This document shows positions 15,938-24,170 of a stretch of DNA of 51,762 nt, one piece after another. The notes beneath the pieces were generated by a model. That model was not told the origin of the DNA and did not search any database. It saw only the letters and a list, made by a program, of their open reading frames with translations. This DNA comes from Massilia horti. GTDB taxonomy: Bacteria > Pseudomonadota > Gammaproteobacteria > Burkholderiales > Burkholderiaceae_D. The stretch is taken from NCBI RefSeq assembly GCF_004614195.1, contig NZ_SPUM01000037.1, forward strand, positions 1-51,762, read 5' to 3'. The stretch's first letter is position 1. Each line of letters begins with the position of its first letter. The translations under genes and the position numbers were made by a program.

Positions 15938-17614
15938 ATGCGCGTCCGTATTTTTCTCATCTTGCTGGCCGTTGCGAGCAGTGCCCAAGCGGCCGATATC
16001 AGCGGCGGTCATCGGTTCGTCACGGACGAAGGCCCCGCTGTCCAACTACGCCTGCTTTCGCCGGATGCGATTGAAGTCAGCTACACATTGCCGGCGCAAT
16101 GCACCGCTGTTCCCTTTATTAAAAAAGGGCAGGATGGCCAGGAAACGCGCGCCAATTGGCAAGCGTTGGACGACTGCGGCGCCGCTGGGGCGGACCAGCT
16201 AAGTCGCAACAAAGGCGCATGTCCAGTATTACGCTTTCGTGTGCCGCCAGCAATCAGTCAACCGGGCTACCCGGCAGCGTTCCCGTTGGGGCAAGGCGTA
16301 TATGTCCACCTATCCAAATACGCCTTGGCTGACAGCTGCGGCAAGGTTGGCTACCATTTTTCCGCCCCCGGCATCTTGATGGATGGTCATTCCTATCAAG
16401 GCGCCGCTGTTGCGAATGCGGCTGAAGACACTGCGGCGCTGTTATTGCAGGCACCCCAGGCACAGCGCGACGGCGAGCCGGTAGCCTGGTTCGATCCCCG
16501 CCTGTCTGCGGCTGCTGTCGCGCAAATTAAAGCGGTGGCCGAAGGCACGGTGAATTACTTGCGCGTTGCGCTTCCGGACGCTCGGTACCACCCCCCGATT
16601 ATGGCGGCAGTGTATGCGACCCGACCTGGCGGTCCAGGGATCGGCGGAGATGCGGGCGATGTCCTGCGCCTGTCTTTGTTCAACTGGCCGAGCGCTCCAG
16701 GCCCGGACGAACAGGCTAATCTGCGGCTATTGGTGGCGCATGAATTCAGCCACCGTTTTCAGCTGCGCGATGCGGTCGATGTTTATCCTGACGCGAGCTT
16801 GATCCATGAAGGAGGCGGCGAATTCTTGCGTTGGATGACCTCGGTGCAGCAAGGTTGGCTTACGCGTGCGCAAGCGGCCGCCGATCTGGATCAGGCATTG
16901 ACCAATTGTGCTCTATACGCCGAACAGCGAAGTTGGCGTGCCCTGACGCCGCGATTCATCCGTGCCAACCGGCTGCAGTACAGCTGCGGACTGGCGATAT
17001 ACACGTATGTTCTGGCGGCACGCCAGGGAGTGGGTACGGCGATGTCGCGTATCAACGGTTTCTATAAGGAGCTTGGCAGCGGCGGCAAGCCCGATTTTGG
17101 GAAGTCGATGGAATGCGGCTCCAGTTCTCCTTGCGAACCACGTTGGCTGAACTTACTGCTAAGCGCAAATGGCAGTATGGATCAACACTGGATCGACTTA
17201 TTTGGCGCGACTGGCTTAGCCACGCTGCAGCAGCCTAGCCAGGCACAGCGCGATGCGATGGTGTTACGCGCGGTCGTCAAGCTGATGAAGGACAATTGCG
17301 GCGGCAGTAGCGGCACGACGGAAACACCAGAAGGCATCATCCTGGACGGTATAAAGGACTGTAAAACATTCTCACAAGATGCTTACGTGACGCGCATTGA
17401 AGGCTTACCGGTATTTGGCAATCCAGCTACCGGAGAAGCCATCACGGCCGCCTGTAAGTTGCGTCACCGAATTGAACTTGGCTTACGGGATGGCGGAAAA
17501 CTGGATGCACCATGCCAGCAACCTTATGTCATGCGACAGCAGTTCTACCACGCCGATATTGATAAGGTACTTGCTGCACTAACGTCGGCGAGACGCGAGG
17601 CCGAGTACAAGTAG
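15938..17614 (+). CDS. Secreted gluzincin-type zinc metallopeptidase, uncharacterised
   Basis: A 558-residue protein with a signal peptide (about 1-18, SAQAAD). The zinc site AHEFSH (His268, Glu269, His272) is followed after exactly 18 residues by Glu291 in IHEGGGEFLRW, which is the HExxH-x18-E spacing of M1/gluzincin peptidases. The N-terminal half (20-230) is beta-rich and unfamiliar, and the family is not one I can name. Many cysteines (about a dozen) suggest an oxidised, exported protein. Base composition is clearly lower in GC than the flanking pectin genes. The stop codon falls inside the truncated Tat gene on the other strand, so this gene probably arrived by transfer or came next to it by deletion. 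Confidence 0.7.
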   Translation: MRVRIFLILLAVASSAQAADISGGHRFVTDEGPAVQLRLLSPDAIEVSYTLPAQCTAVPFIKKGQDGQETRANWQALDDCGAAGADQLSRNKGACPVLRFRVPPAISQPGYPAAFPLGQGVYVHLSKYALADSCGKVGYHFSAPGILMDGHSYQGAAVANAAEDTAALLLQAPQAQRDGEPVAWFDPRLSAAAVAQIKAVAEGTVNYLRVALPDARYHPPIMAAVYATRPGGPGIGGDAGDVLRLSLFNWPSAPGPDEQANLRLLVAHEFSHRFQLRDAVDVYPDASLIHEGGGEFLRWMTSVQQGWLTRAQAAADLDQALTNCALYAEQRSWRALTPRFIRANRLQYSCGLAIYTYVLAARQGVGTAMSRINGFYKELGSGGKPDFGKSMECGSSSPCEPRWLNLLLSANGSMDQHWIDLFGATGLATLQQPSQAQRDAMVLRAVVKLMKDNCGGSSGTTETPEGIILDGIKDCKTFSQDAYVTRIEGLPVFGNPATGEAITAACKLRHRIELGLRDGGKLDAPCQQPYVMRQQFYHADIDKVLAALTSARREAEYK

Positions 17615-17719
17615 CTGGCCGGCGATTTCGCTGCCCGCCGCGGACGCGCTGTCCGCCACCGGCAAGGTGACGGCCAGCGCGCTGGCCTTTAAGAAGTCGC
17701 GGCGGGTCAGCGGCGGCAC
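17579..17719 (-). pseudogene. Truncated start of a Tat-exported protein
   Basis: A minus-strand frame begins with GTG one base after the stop of the DUF4861 gene. It reads VPPLTRRDFLKASALAV, a textbook twin-arginine signal (TRRDFLK plus hydrophobic stretch), then SASAAG as a likely cleavage site and a few mature residues. After about residue 34 the frame runs into the end of the metallopeptidase gene and stops at residue 46. The original gene would have been next in the PL11-DUF4861 operon, probably another exported pectin enzyme, but nothing of its body remains. Confidence 0.65.
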
Positions 17720-17720
17720 G

Positions 17721-18938
17721 TCAGTTGCTGGACGAGAGGGTGACCTTCACCGGTGAGCGCAGGCGTGCCGCCTCGTCGGCAACGTAGCGCTGCCATTGCT
17801 GCTGTGAGGTGATCTCGCCGCCGCGGTTCCAGGCCGCCCCGACGTAGTAGCGCAGCGGCTGGCCGGAAATGACGGTCGCAGTCATCATCGAGTTGCGCGC
17901 GTCTTCCGCGTAGGTTGGCTGCGCCGACGGCAGGACCACGGCCACGCCGAACTCGCCCTTGGTGCGCTGCGTTACACATTGCACCAGCGCGGCGTCGTCG
18001 CGTTGCTGGGCGTAGCTGATCTTCGGTTCCTCGCCCTTGTCGCTCGGGGTCTTGTTCAGGCCGACGGCGGCGGTGAGCTGTTGCGGACCCGTGAAGGTGA
18101 AGGTGCTATCGATGCGGTCGAGGTAGTGGCCGGCATCGACCGTGAAGCGCTTGACCTCGGAGACCTTGGTGCCGCCGGCATCCCACTCGTCATAGGTCAG
18201 TTCGAAGATCGCGCGGATCGGGCCGTTGGCCAGCACGTTCCACTTGACGAAGTTGATGCCGCTGTAAAGCTTGGTGCCGTCCCAGATGCCGGTGCCGCCG
18301 GCGCCCATCGTGGTGCCGACGTTGTACATGTCCATGCCTTCGCCTTCGTCCACGTGGTAGTGGTCATGTCCCTTGTTGTACCAGCGGTCGACGATCGGGT
18401 AGGGAACGCGCTTGAACCAGATATCCAGGCCGCTGGTCTTGAGCACTTCCTTGTTCGAGCCGGCCGGCGCGGGCGCGGCCAGTCCAGGGCCGTAGGTGCG
18501 GTGCGCGACCTTGTCGTTCTCCCACGCGAAGTCGTCCAGGCGCTCGGGAACGATGCGGGCAAAGGCCTTGACCGGGAAAGGTGGCGAGGTGGTGTCGGTC
18601 TTTTCGACCGTGAACTTGGCCGACTTTTCGCCTGCGGCGAAGTCGTGCTGGAACAGCAGCTCGCCATACGCGATGCCTTCGTTCTTGGGATCCTTGGCCT
18701 GGGGCGCTACGTTGGTCACCTGGTACGGCAGTACTTTGCCGGCGGCGTCCTTGACCACGATCTGCTGGACGCGCGCGTGCGGAAGCGCCGCATTGACCTG
18801 GGACCAGGGAATGGAGATGGTTTCGCTGGGGCGTGCGATGTCCAGGCCGTGGCTGACGGTGACGGTGAGGCGCTCGGCGGCGCTGGCAACGCAGGTGGCG
18901 CCGGCAGCCAGCGCGAACAGGGTAAGGCGAAGTTTCAT
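17721..18938 (-). CDS. Secreted DUF4861 family protein
   Basis: A 405-residue exported protein (signal peptide to about residue 20, CVASAAE) of the DUF4861 family, often found in pectin and rhamnogalacturonan clusters of Bacteroidetes and Proteobacteria. Characteristic segments are LDIWFKRVPYPIVDRWY, HDHYHVDEGEGMDMYNVG and GGTGIWDGTKLY; the His/Asp/Glu-rich stretch could bind metal or act in catalysis. The family's activity is not known to me. I chose 18938 because the signal peptide starts there and GAGA precedes it; an ATG at 18953 overlaps the PL11 stop. It is third in an LldD-PL11-DUF4861 operon. Confidence 0.75.
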   Translation of the reverse strand: MKLRLTLFALAAGATCVASAAERLTVTVSHGLDIARPSETISIPWSQVNAALPHARVQQIVVKDAAGKVLPYQVTNVAPQAKDPKNEGIAYGELLFQHDFAAGEKSAKFTVEKTDTTSPPFPVKAFARIVPERLDDFAWENDKVAHRTYGPGLAAPAPAGSNKEVLKTSGLDIWFKRVPYPIVDRWYNKGHDHYHVDEGEGMDMYNVGTTMGAGGTGIWDGTKLYSGINFVKWNVLANGPIRAIFELTYDEWDAGGTKVSEVKRFTVDAGHYLDRIDSTFTFTGPQQLTAAVGLNKTPSDKGEEPKISYAQQRDDAALVQCVTQRTKGEFGVAVVLPSAQPTYAEDARNSMMTATVISGQPLRYYVGAAWNRGGEITSQQQWQRYVADEAARLRSPVKVTLSSSN

Positions 18939-18949
18939 CGTTATCTGTC

Positions 18950-20788
18950 TCATGGTGTATAGATGGGTTCCTGTGCGACTGGTGCCATGCCCTCGCCCAG
19001 GAAAAAGCTCGGATGTGGCGGCTGGTTGTAACCGGCGTTCTGGCCTGCCACCTGCACCCGATACTGCGGATTATGCATGAGTGTCGGGATTCGGTGGCGG
19101 GAAGGTAGAGTCGTTGAAAAAATCAGGAGCGCGCTGTCGTCGGCACTACGCCAGACCACTTCTTCGCGCCAGTCGCCGAACAGGTCGGCCGAGAGCACCG
19201 GCGTGCCCTTGGTGCCGTTGTTCGAGGCGGCGTTGTACTGGCGGGCGTCGAGCACCATCTGGAGGCGCTCCGTTTTGGGATTCCATTTTTCGATCAGCGT
19301 GTGATCGAGCGATTCGCGCAGCAGGTCGCCGTCCCACCAGACACCGAAGTTGAACCTGCGTGGACGGTTGCTGGAGATCTGCTTGCCGTCGGCGCTCATC
19401 AGGCCGCCGATCGAGGCCCAGCATTCCTCGCCCGGGTAGGCTGGGTCGATGTCCATACAGGTGCCGCGGCCAATGTCGCCGTCCTCGCCAAAGCTCCACA
19501 GGATTTTGCCGGTGGCTGCGTCGTGCATTTCGACGCCATGGCCGCGGTAGCAGGACGGCGTCTCGTGCACCATGAATATCTGCTGGCCCGGCAGGTTGGG
19601 ATTGAGCTTGCCGACATGGAGAGCGTCGCCGTGGCACAGCCCTGTACTGTAGAGCATCTGGCCGTCGCTGCCGACCGTCGCGGCGCCGTAGACGATATCG
19701 TCCTTGCCGTCGCCATCCACGTCCGCGACAGACAGCCAGTGCGCGCCCTGGTGATTGACCGCCGCGCCCGGGCCTGGCTTGTCGCTGTCGAACACCCAGC
19801 GGCTGATCAGTTTGCCGTCGCGCCAGTCCCATGCCGCGATCACGGCGCGGGTGTAGTAACCGCGCGAGAACACAGCGCTGGGCCGCTGGCCGTCCAGGTA
19901 GGCCACGCCGCCCAGGAAGCGGTCGACCCGGTTGCCGTAGGCGTCGCCCCAGTCGCTCACCTGGCCACGCGCAGGCAGGTAGCCGGTGGTGGCCATGGCG
20001 GCCCCGGTCATGCCGTTAAAGACGGTGAGATATTCGGGACCGTGGAGGATGTAGCCGTCCTTGTTGCGGTAGTCGGCGCTGGCATCGCCGATCGCCTTGC
20101 CCTGGCCGTCGACGCTGCCGTCGGCCGTCTTCATCATCACCTCGGCCTTGCCGTCGCCGTCGAAGTCGTAGGCGAGGAAGGTGGTGTAGTGCGCGCCGGC
20201 GCGGATGTTGCGGCCAAGGTCGATGCGCCACAGGCGGGTGCCATCGAGCTTGTAGGCGTCGATGTAGGTGTTGCCGGTGTAGCCGCGGTGCGAGTTGTCG
20301 TGCGCGTTGGTCGGCTGCCACTTGATGATCAGCTCGTAGGTGCCGTCGCCATCCAGGTCCGCCGCCGAGCCGTCGTTGACGACGTAGCTGTAACGCTGGC
20401 CGTCTGGCGTCACGCCATCGGCAGGCTTTTGCAGGGGAATGGTCTTGTAGGGCCGGTCCCACACCGGGCCGCTGCCGGCCGCGGCCTGCTCGGCGCCGCC
20501 AAGCACCGGCCGCACCGAGTAGGTGGCGCCGGCTGGCGCGTTGGCGTCGGTGAAGTTGGTGACCGTCAGCGGCGCGGCGTTGAGCTTGAGCGCGCCGCGG
20601 TAGACGTTGAACGCCATCCCGGCAGGATCGGTGCCCAACGCGCGCCAGCTCAGGAAGGTTCCGCCGCTGGTGCGGATCGCGACTACGCCGCGATCGAGTT
20701 TTTCGACCTGCTTGCCAGTGGCGGCGAAGGTGCTGCTGCTGGCGACCACCAGCACGGACAGGGCAAGCGCGCGTTTATCGATGCCCAT
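18950..20788 (-). CDS. PL11 rhamnogalacturonan lyase
   Basis: A 612-residue secreted propeller enzyme of the PL11 family (YesW/YesX type), cutting the RG-I backbone by beta-elimination. The signal peptide ends near residue 23 (STFAAT). Family marks are QVEKLDRGVVAIRTSGG at the N-terminus, then calcium-binding DLDGDGTYELIIKWQPTNA, HDNSHRGYTGNTYIDAYKLD and DFDGDGKAEVMMKTADG, with further DVDGDGKDDI repeats and a C-terminal LFGDWREEVVWR. The length is normal. It starts 6 bp after the LldD stop, so the two are one transcript. Whether it acts endo or exo cannot be read here. Confidence 0.92.
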   Translation of the reverse strand: MGIDKRALALSVLVVASSSTFAATGKQVEKLDRGVVAIRTSGGTFLSWRALGTDPAGMAFNVYRGALKLNAAPLTVTNFTDANAPAGATYSVRPVLGGAEQAAAGSGPVWDRPYKTIPLQKPADGVTPDGQRYSYVVNDGSAADLDGDGTYELIIKWQPTNAHDNSHRGYTGNTYIDAYKLDGTRLWRIDLGRNIRAGAHYTTFLAYDFDGDGKAEVMMKTADGSVDGQGKAIGDASADYRNKDGYILHGPEYLTVFNGMTGAAMATTGYLPARGQVSDWGDAYGNRVDRFLGGVAYLDGQRPSAVFSRGYYTRAVIAAWDWRDGKLISRWVFDSDKPGPGAAVNHQGAHWLSVADVDGDGKDDIVYGAATVGSDGQMLYSTGLCHGDALHVGKLNPNLPGQQIFMVHETPSCYRGHGVEMHDAATGKILWSFGEDGDIGRGTCMDIDPAYPGEECWASIGGLMSADGKQISSNRPRRFNFGVWWDGDLLRESLDHTLIEKWNPKTERLQMVLDARQYNAASNNGTKGTPVLSADLFGDWREEVVWRSADDSALLIFSTTLPSRHRIPTLMHNPQYRVQVAGQNAGYNQPPHPSFFLGEGMAPVAQEPIYTP

Positions 20789-20794
20789 GGCCGG

Positions 20795-21955
20795 TCACCA
20801 GTCCCGCGGAAGCACGATGTGCGAGCGGTTCGCGTCGCGCAGGTCGCGAATGCCGGACAGCGCCATCGACACGTCCAGCTCCTTGCGGATCAGTTCCAGC
20901 GCTGTGGTGACGCCGGGCTTGCCCATCGCGCCCAGGCCGTAGACGTAGCTGCGGCCGATCATGACGCCGCGCGCACCCATGGCGCAGGCCTTGAGCACGT
21001 CCTGCCCGCTGCGGATGCCGCCATCCATCCACACTTCGATGTTCGGATTGGCGCTGGCGGCGATGGCGTCGAGCACCTGCGGCAGTGCGCGGATCGAGCT
21101 CATGGCGCCGTCGAGCTGGCGTCCGCCGTGGTTGCTGACCACGATCGCGTCGGCGCCGGTCTGGGCCGCCAGTTTGGCGTCTTCCGGATCGAGGATGCCT
21201 TTGAGGATCAGCTTGCCGTCCCACTGTTTGCGGATCCATTCGACGTCGTCCCAGTTCAGGGTCGGGTCGAACTGCTGGCCAACCCAGGCCATCAAGGTCG
21301 ACAGGCCCTCGGCGCCCTTGACGTGGCCGTCCAGGTTGCCGAACGTCTTGCGTTTGCCCATCAGGACGCTGGCGCACCAGCGCGGTTTGCTCAGCATGTC
21401 GAGCAGGTTGGACAGCGTCGGGCGCGGGGGCACGGTCAGGCCGTTCTTCAAGTCCGCATGGCGCTGGCCGAGGATCTGCAGGTCGAGCGTGAGCACCAGC
21501 GCCGAGCATTTCGCGGCCTTGGCGCGCGCGATCAGGTCGGCGGCAAAGGCACGGTCGCGCATCACGTACAGCTGGAACCAGAACGGCTTGGTGGTGGCGG
21601 CGGCCACGTCCTCGATCGAGCAGATGCTCATCGTGGTGAGCGTGAACGGCACGCCGAATTCTTCCGCAGCCTGGGCGGCGAGGATTTCGCCGTCGCCGTA
21701 GTTCAGGCCCGTGAGCCCGACCGGTGCAAGCGCAACGGGCATGCGCACGTCGTGGCCGGCTAGCGTGGTCGCAGTGTTGCGCTGGTCGACGTTGACCGCG
21801 ACGCGCTGGCGCAGGTGAATGGCATCGAGGTCGCGTTTGTTCGCGTGCATCGTGCCTTGGGAATACGAGCCGGAATCGACGTAGCCGAAGATGGCCTTGG
21901 CGACGCGCCGGCGGGCCTGCTGGCGCAGGTCTTCAATCTCTGTAATGACAGTCAT
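20795..21955 (-). CDS. lldD: FMN-dependent L-lactate dehydrogenase / alpha-hydroxyacid oxidase
   Basis: A 386-residue TIM-barrel flavoprotein of the LldD/glycolate oxidase family, oxidising L-2-hydroxyacids (usually L-lactate to pyruvate) and passing electrons to quinone. Motifs: MPVALAPVGLTGL, FQLYVMRD, ILKGILDPEDAKLA and VSNHGGRQLDG, whose histidine is the catalytic base and arginine a substrate ligand, then DGGIRSGQDVLKACAMGARGVMIGR for FMN phosphate. It is the first gene of the PL11 operon. Rhamnose catabolism yields L-lactaldehyde and then L-lactate, so coupling LldD to an RG-I lyase makes sense. A related hydroxyacid substrate remains possible. Confidence 0.85.
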   Translation of the reverse strand: MTVITEIEDLRQQARRRVAKAIFGYVDSGSYSQGTMHANKRDLDAIHLRQRVAVNVDQRNTATTLAGHDVRMPVALAPVGLTGLNYGDGEILAAQAAEEFGVPFTLTTMSICSIEDVAAATTKPFWFQLYVMRDRAFAADLIARAKAAKCSALVLTLDLQILGQRHADLKNGLTVPPRPTLSNLLDMLSKPRWCASVLMGKRKTFGNLDGHVKGAEGLSTLMAWVGQQFDPTLNWDDVEWIRKQWDGKLILKGILDPEDAKLAAQTGADAIVVSNHGGRQLDGAMSSIRALPQVLDAIAASANPNIEVWMDGGIRSGQDVLKACAMGARGVMIGRSYVYGLGAMGKPGVTTALELIRKELDVSMALSGIRDLRDANRSHIVLPRDW

Positions 21956-22028
21956 GGCGGGCAGGGTGTTGCAACAAGTGCCTTTGAGTATCGATTTTCA
22001 GCGCAGACGATGTCAACAGCCGGGCGGC

Positions 22029-22061
22029 ATCGCTCAGCAGATAATCAAGTTGCTGAGCGAT
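22029..22061. promoter_or_regulatory. 11-bp inverted repeat upstream of lldD operon
   Basis: Perfect arms ATCGCTCAGCA and TGCTGAGCGAT are separated by 11 bases, 74 bp upstream of the lldD start. The place suits an operator for the lldD-PL11 operon. On the other strand it could instead be a hairpin left by the decayed fucosidase region. No regulator gene is adjacent. Confidence 0.35.
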
Positions 22062-22195
22062 ACGCGACGGGTGGCTGTCATGGCCGTGTTCTGGACAATA
22101 CTGTCGGCCAACGCACCTTGCCAGCCTGCGCCGGCGAGCTTTCCAAACCCGATCGCGGCGGCGTGGCGGAATCTGCGCTGTTCGACTATGGAGTC

Positions 22196-22525
22196 ATGGG
22201 ACCGTCCGCGACGCCCGCCATCGTCGCCGCTGCCGATGCGGCGGTGACTACGGCCTTGCCTGCCGGGCCATTCCGGACCGACTGGGAATCGATCCGCCAG
22301 CACTACCGGCCGCCCGCCTGGTTCAACGACGCCAAGTTCGGCATCTTTATGCATTGGGGCCTGTCGCTGCCGGTGTCGCTTGGCACGGTGACCAAGGTCG
22401 AGCGCCTTGGCGGTCCCGGGCTGGCGTTCACCCAGGACGAGGGCGGGCTGCACGTGCAGCTCGGCGACGTGGCGCAGGACGGGATGCCGTTCGCCCTTAA
22501 AATCTCCGGCCTGCGTCTACAGTGA
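22196..22525 (+). pseudogene. GH29 alpha-L-fucosidase reduced by internal deletion
   Basis: A 109-codon frame joins the two ends of an alpha-L-fucosidase. Residues about 25-47 (DWESIRQHYRPPAWF then NDAKFGIFMHWG) are the well-known GH29 N-terminus. After LSLP it jumps to TVTKVERLGGPGLAFTQD and GMPFALKISGLRL, the closing beta-domain of the family. Some 350 or more residues, including the catalytic barrel, are missing, while the frame stays open across the join. No signal peptide or clear ribosome site is seen. L-fucose occurs in plant RG-II and xyloglucan side chains, so the gene probably once belonged to the pectin locus. Confidence 0.72.
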
Positions 22526-22537
22526 TCGCCGGCCGCT

Positions 22538-23917
22538 CTACGCTTCAGTCTTCGTGCGCGCAGCCGCCGGCGCGCCATTACGCATGCGGCTCCAGTAACC
22601 GACCCCCAGCACGGCCAGCCAGGCCGGGATCAGGTAGACGGAAATGCGCAGGTCCGGCGTCATGTACATGATGACCAGGATCGCCGCCACGAAGGCCAGG
22701 CACAGGTAGTTCGCCAGCGGAGAGCCCGGGCTCTGGAACAGCGTCGTGGCGCCAGCCGCGCGCTTGTGGGCGCGGAAGCGCAAGTGACTCCAGCTGATCA
22801 TGGCCCAGTTGATCACCAGTGCGGAAACGGCGAGCCCCATCAGCAGCCCGAACGCCTTCCCGGGCATGAAGTAGTTGATGCTCACCGCGATGCCGGTGGC
22901 GGCCGCCGACACGCCGAGCGCCACGATCGGCACGCCGCGCCGGTTGACCTTGAGCAGCGCGCGCGGCGCATTGCCCTGCATCGCCAGGCCGTACAGCATG
23001 CGGCTGTTGGCGTACACGCCGCTGTTGTACACCGACAGGGCAGCAGTGAGCACCACGATATTGAGCACGGTGGCCACGGCATTGCTGTTCAGTGCGTGGA
23101 AGATCAGCACGAACGGGCTCCCGCCGCTGGCGACCTTCTGCCACGGATAGAGCGAAAGCAGCACGGCCAGCGCGCCGACATAGAAGATGAGGATTCGGTA
23201 CAGCGCCTGGTTGGTCGCACGCGGAATGCTGCGCGTGGGGTCGTCTGCTTCGGCGGCGGTAATGCCGATCAGCTCCAGGCCGCCGAACGAGAACATGATG
23301 ACGGCCATGGCCATCACCAATCCGCTCACGCCATTCGGGAAAAATCCGCCGTGCTGCCAAAGGTTGGCGATGCCGGCTTCGGGACCGGCGGAGCCGGAGA
23401 GCAGCAAGTAACCGCCGAATACGATCATGCCGATCACGGCCACAACCTTGATGACGGCGAACCAGAATTCCATCTCGCCGAAGGCCTTCACGTTGAGCAG
23501 GCTGATCGCGTTAATGACGAGGAAAAACGCCAGGGCCGACACCCAGGTCGGAATCTCCGGCCACCAGTATTGGACGTAGATGCCGACTGCGGACAGTTCG
23601 GCCATGCTGACCAGGATGTACAGCACCCAATAATTCCAGCCCGAGACGAAGCCGGCGAGGTGGCCGCCGTATTTGTCGGCGAAATAGCTGAAGGAGCCGG
23701 CCACCGGTTCGTCGACTACCATCTCGCCAAGCTGGCGCATGATCAAAAAGGCGAGCAGGCCGGCGATGGCGTAGCCGAGGATGACGGACGGGCCGGCCAT
23801 CTGGATGGTCTGGGCGATGCCGAGGAACAGGCCGGTGCCGATGGCCCCGCCGAGTGCGATCAGCTGGATGTGCCGGCTCTTGAGGCCGCGCTTGAGTTGG
23901 TTGCTGTGGTCTGCCAT
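22538..23917 (-). CDS. aroP: AroP-type aromatic amino acid permease
   Basis: A 459-residue inner-membrane transporter of the amino acid-polyamine-organocation superfamily with twelve predicted helices. The sequence follows E. coli AroP very closely: LKRGLKSRHIQLIALGGAIG, MRQLGEMVVDEPVAGSFSYF, GWNYWVLYILVSMAELSAVG, IMFSFGGLELIGITAAEADD and ALSVYNSGVYANSRMLYGLA. It should import phenylalanine, tyrosine and tryptophan with protons. It is a single gene. The homogentisate dioxygenase gene 11 kb away could use the imported tyrosine and phenylalanine, though nothing shows a regulatory link. Confidence 0.85.
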   Translation of the reverse strand: MADHSNQLKRGLKSRHIQLIALGGAIGTGLFLGIAQTIQMAGPSVILGYAIAGLLAFLIMRQLGEMVVDEPVAGSFSYFADKYGGHLAGFVSGWNYWVLYILVSMAELSAVGIYVQYWWPEIPTWVSALAFFLVINAISLLNVKAFGEMEFWFAVIKVVAVIGMIVFGGYLLLSGSAGPEAGIANLWQHGGFFPNGVSGLVMAMAVIMFSFGGLELIGITAAEADDPTRSIPRATNQALYRILIFYVGALAVLLSLYPWQKVASGGSPFVLIFHALNSNAVATVLNIVVLTAALSVYNSGVYANSRMLYGLAMQGNAPRALLKVNRRGVPIVALGVSAAATGIAVSINYFMPGKAFGLLMGLAVSALVINWAMISWSHLRFRAHKRAAGATTLFQSPGSPLANYLCLAFVAAILVIMYMTPDLRISVYLIPAWLAVLGVGYWSRMRNGAPAAARTKTEA

Positions 23918-24060
23918 CGTGGCCTCGAGCGGTTGCTGTAGGCCATGATTCTAATGGATAGTTGGTTGGTTGGGTGTCGTGGAGGAAATTTCTTGGTTCG
24001 ACAATGAGCTTGTCTTGTAAGTAATAGAACCGTAGACTGAGCCTTGACCTAACGTCTGCG

Positions 24061-24079
24061 ATTGGCCAGATGGGCCAAT
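24061..24079. promoter_or_regulatory. Short dyad upstream of aroP and DUF4259 gene
   Basis: ATTGGCC and GGCCAAT face each other across 5 bases in the 253-bp gap between the divergent permease and DUF4259 genes. No T-run follows, so an operator or a chance dyad is more likely than a terminator. The rest of this gap is AT-richer and shows nothing else I can name. Confidence 0.2.
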
Positions 24080-24170
24080 TTCTGGGTGATGACAATGCCA
24101 TGATATTTCTCTGGTTGCCTCATAAGGGAATGCCAGCAACAGAGCGTTCCACCTCATTGATCGGGACCTG

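Noticed and set aside
15938..17719. Metallopeptidase region considered as an insertion-sequence cargo
   Set aside because: No transposase, terminal inverted repeats or target-site duplication could be found at either edge.
19301..21763. An 820-codon plus-strand frame opposite PL11 and lldD
   Set aside because: It is low-complexity Ala/Gly/Val/Arg sequence without a family match and is antisense to two clearly identified enzymes.
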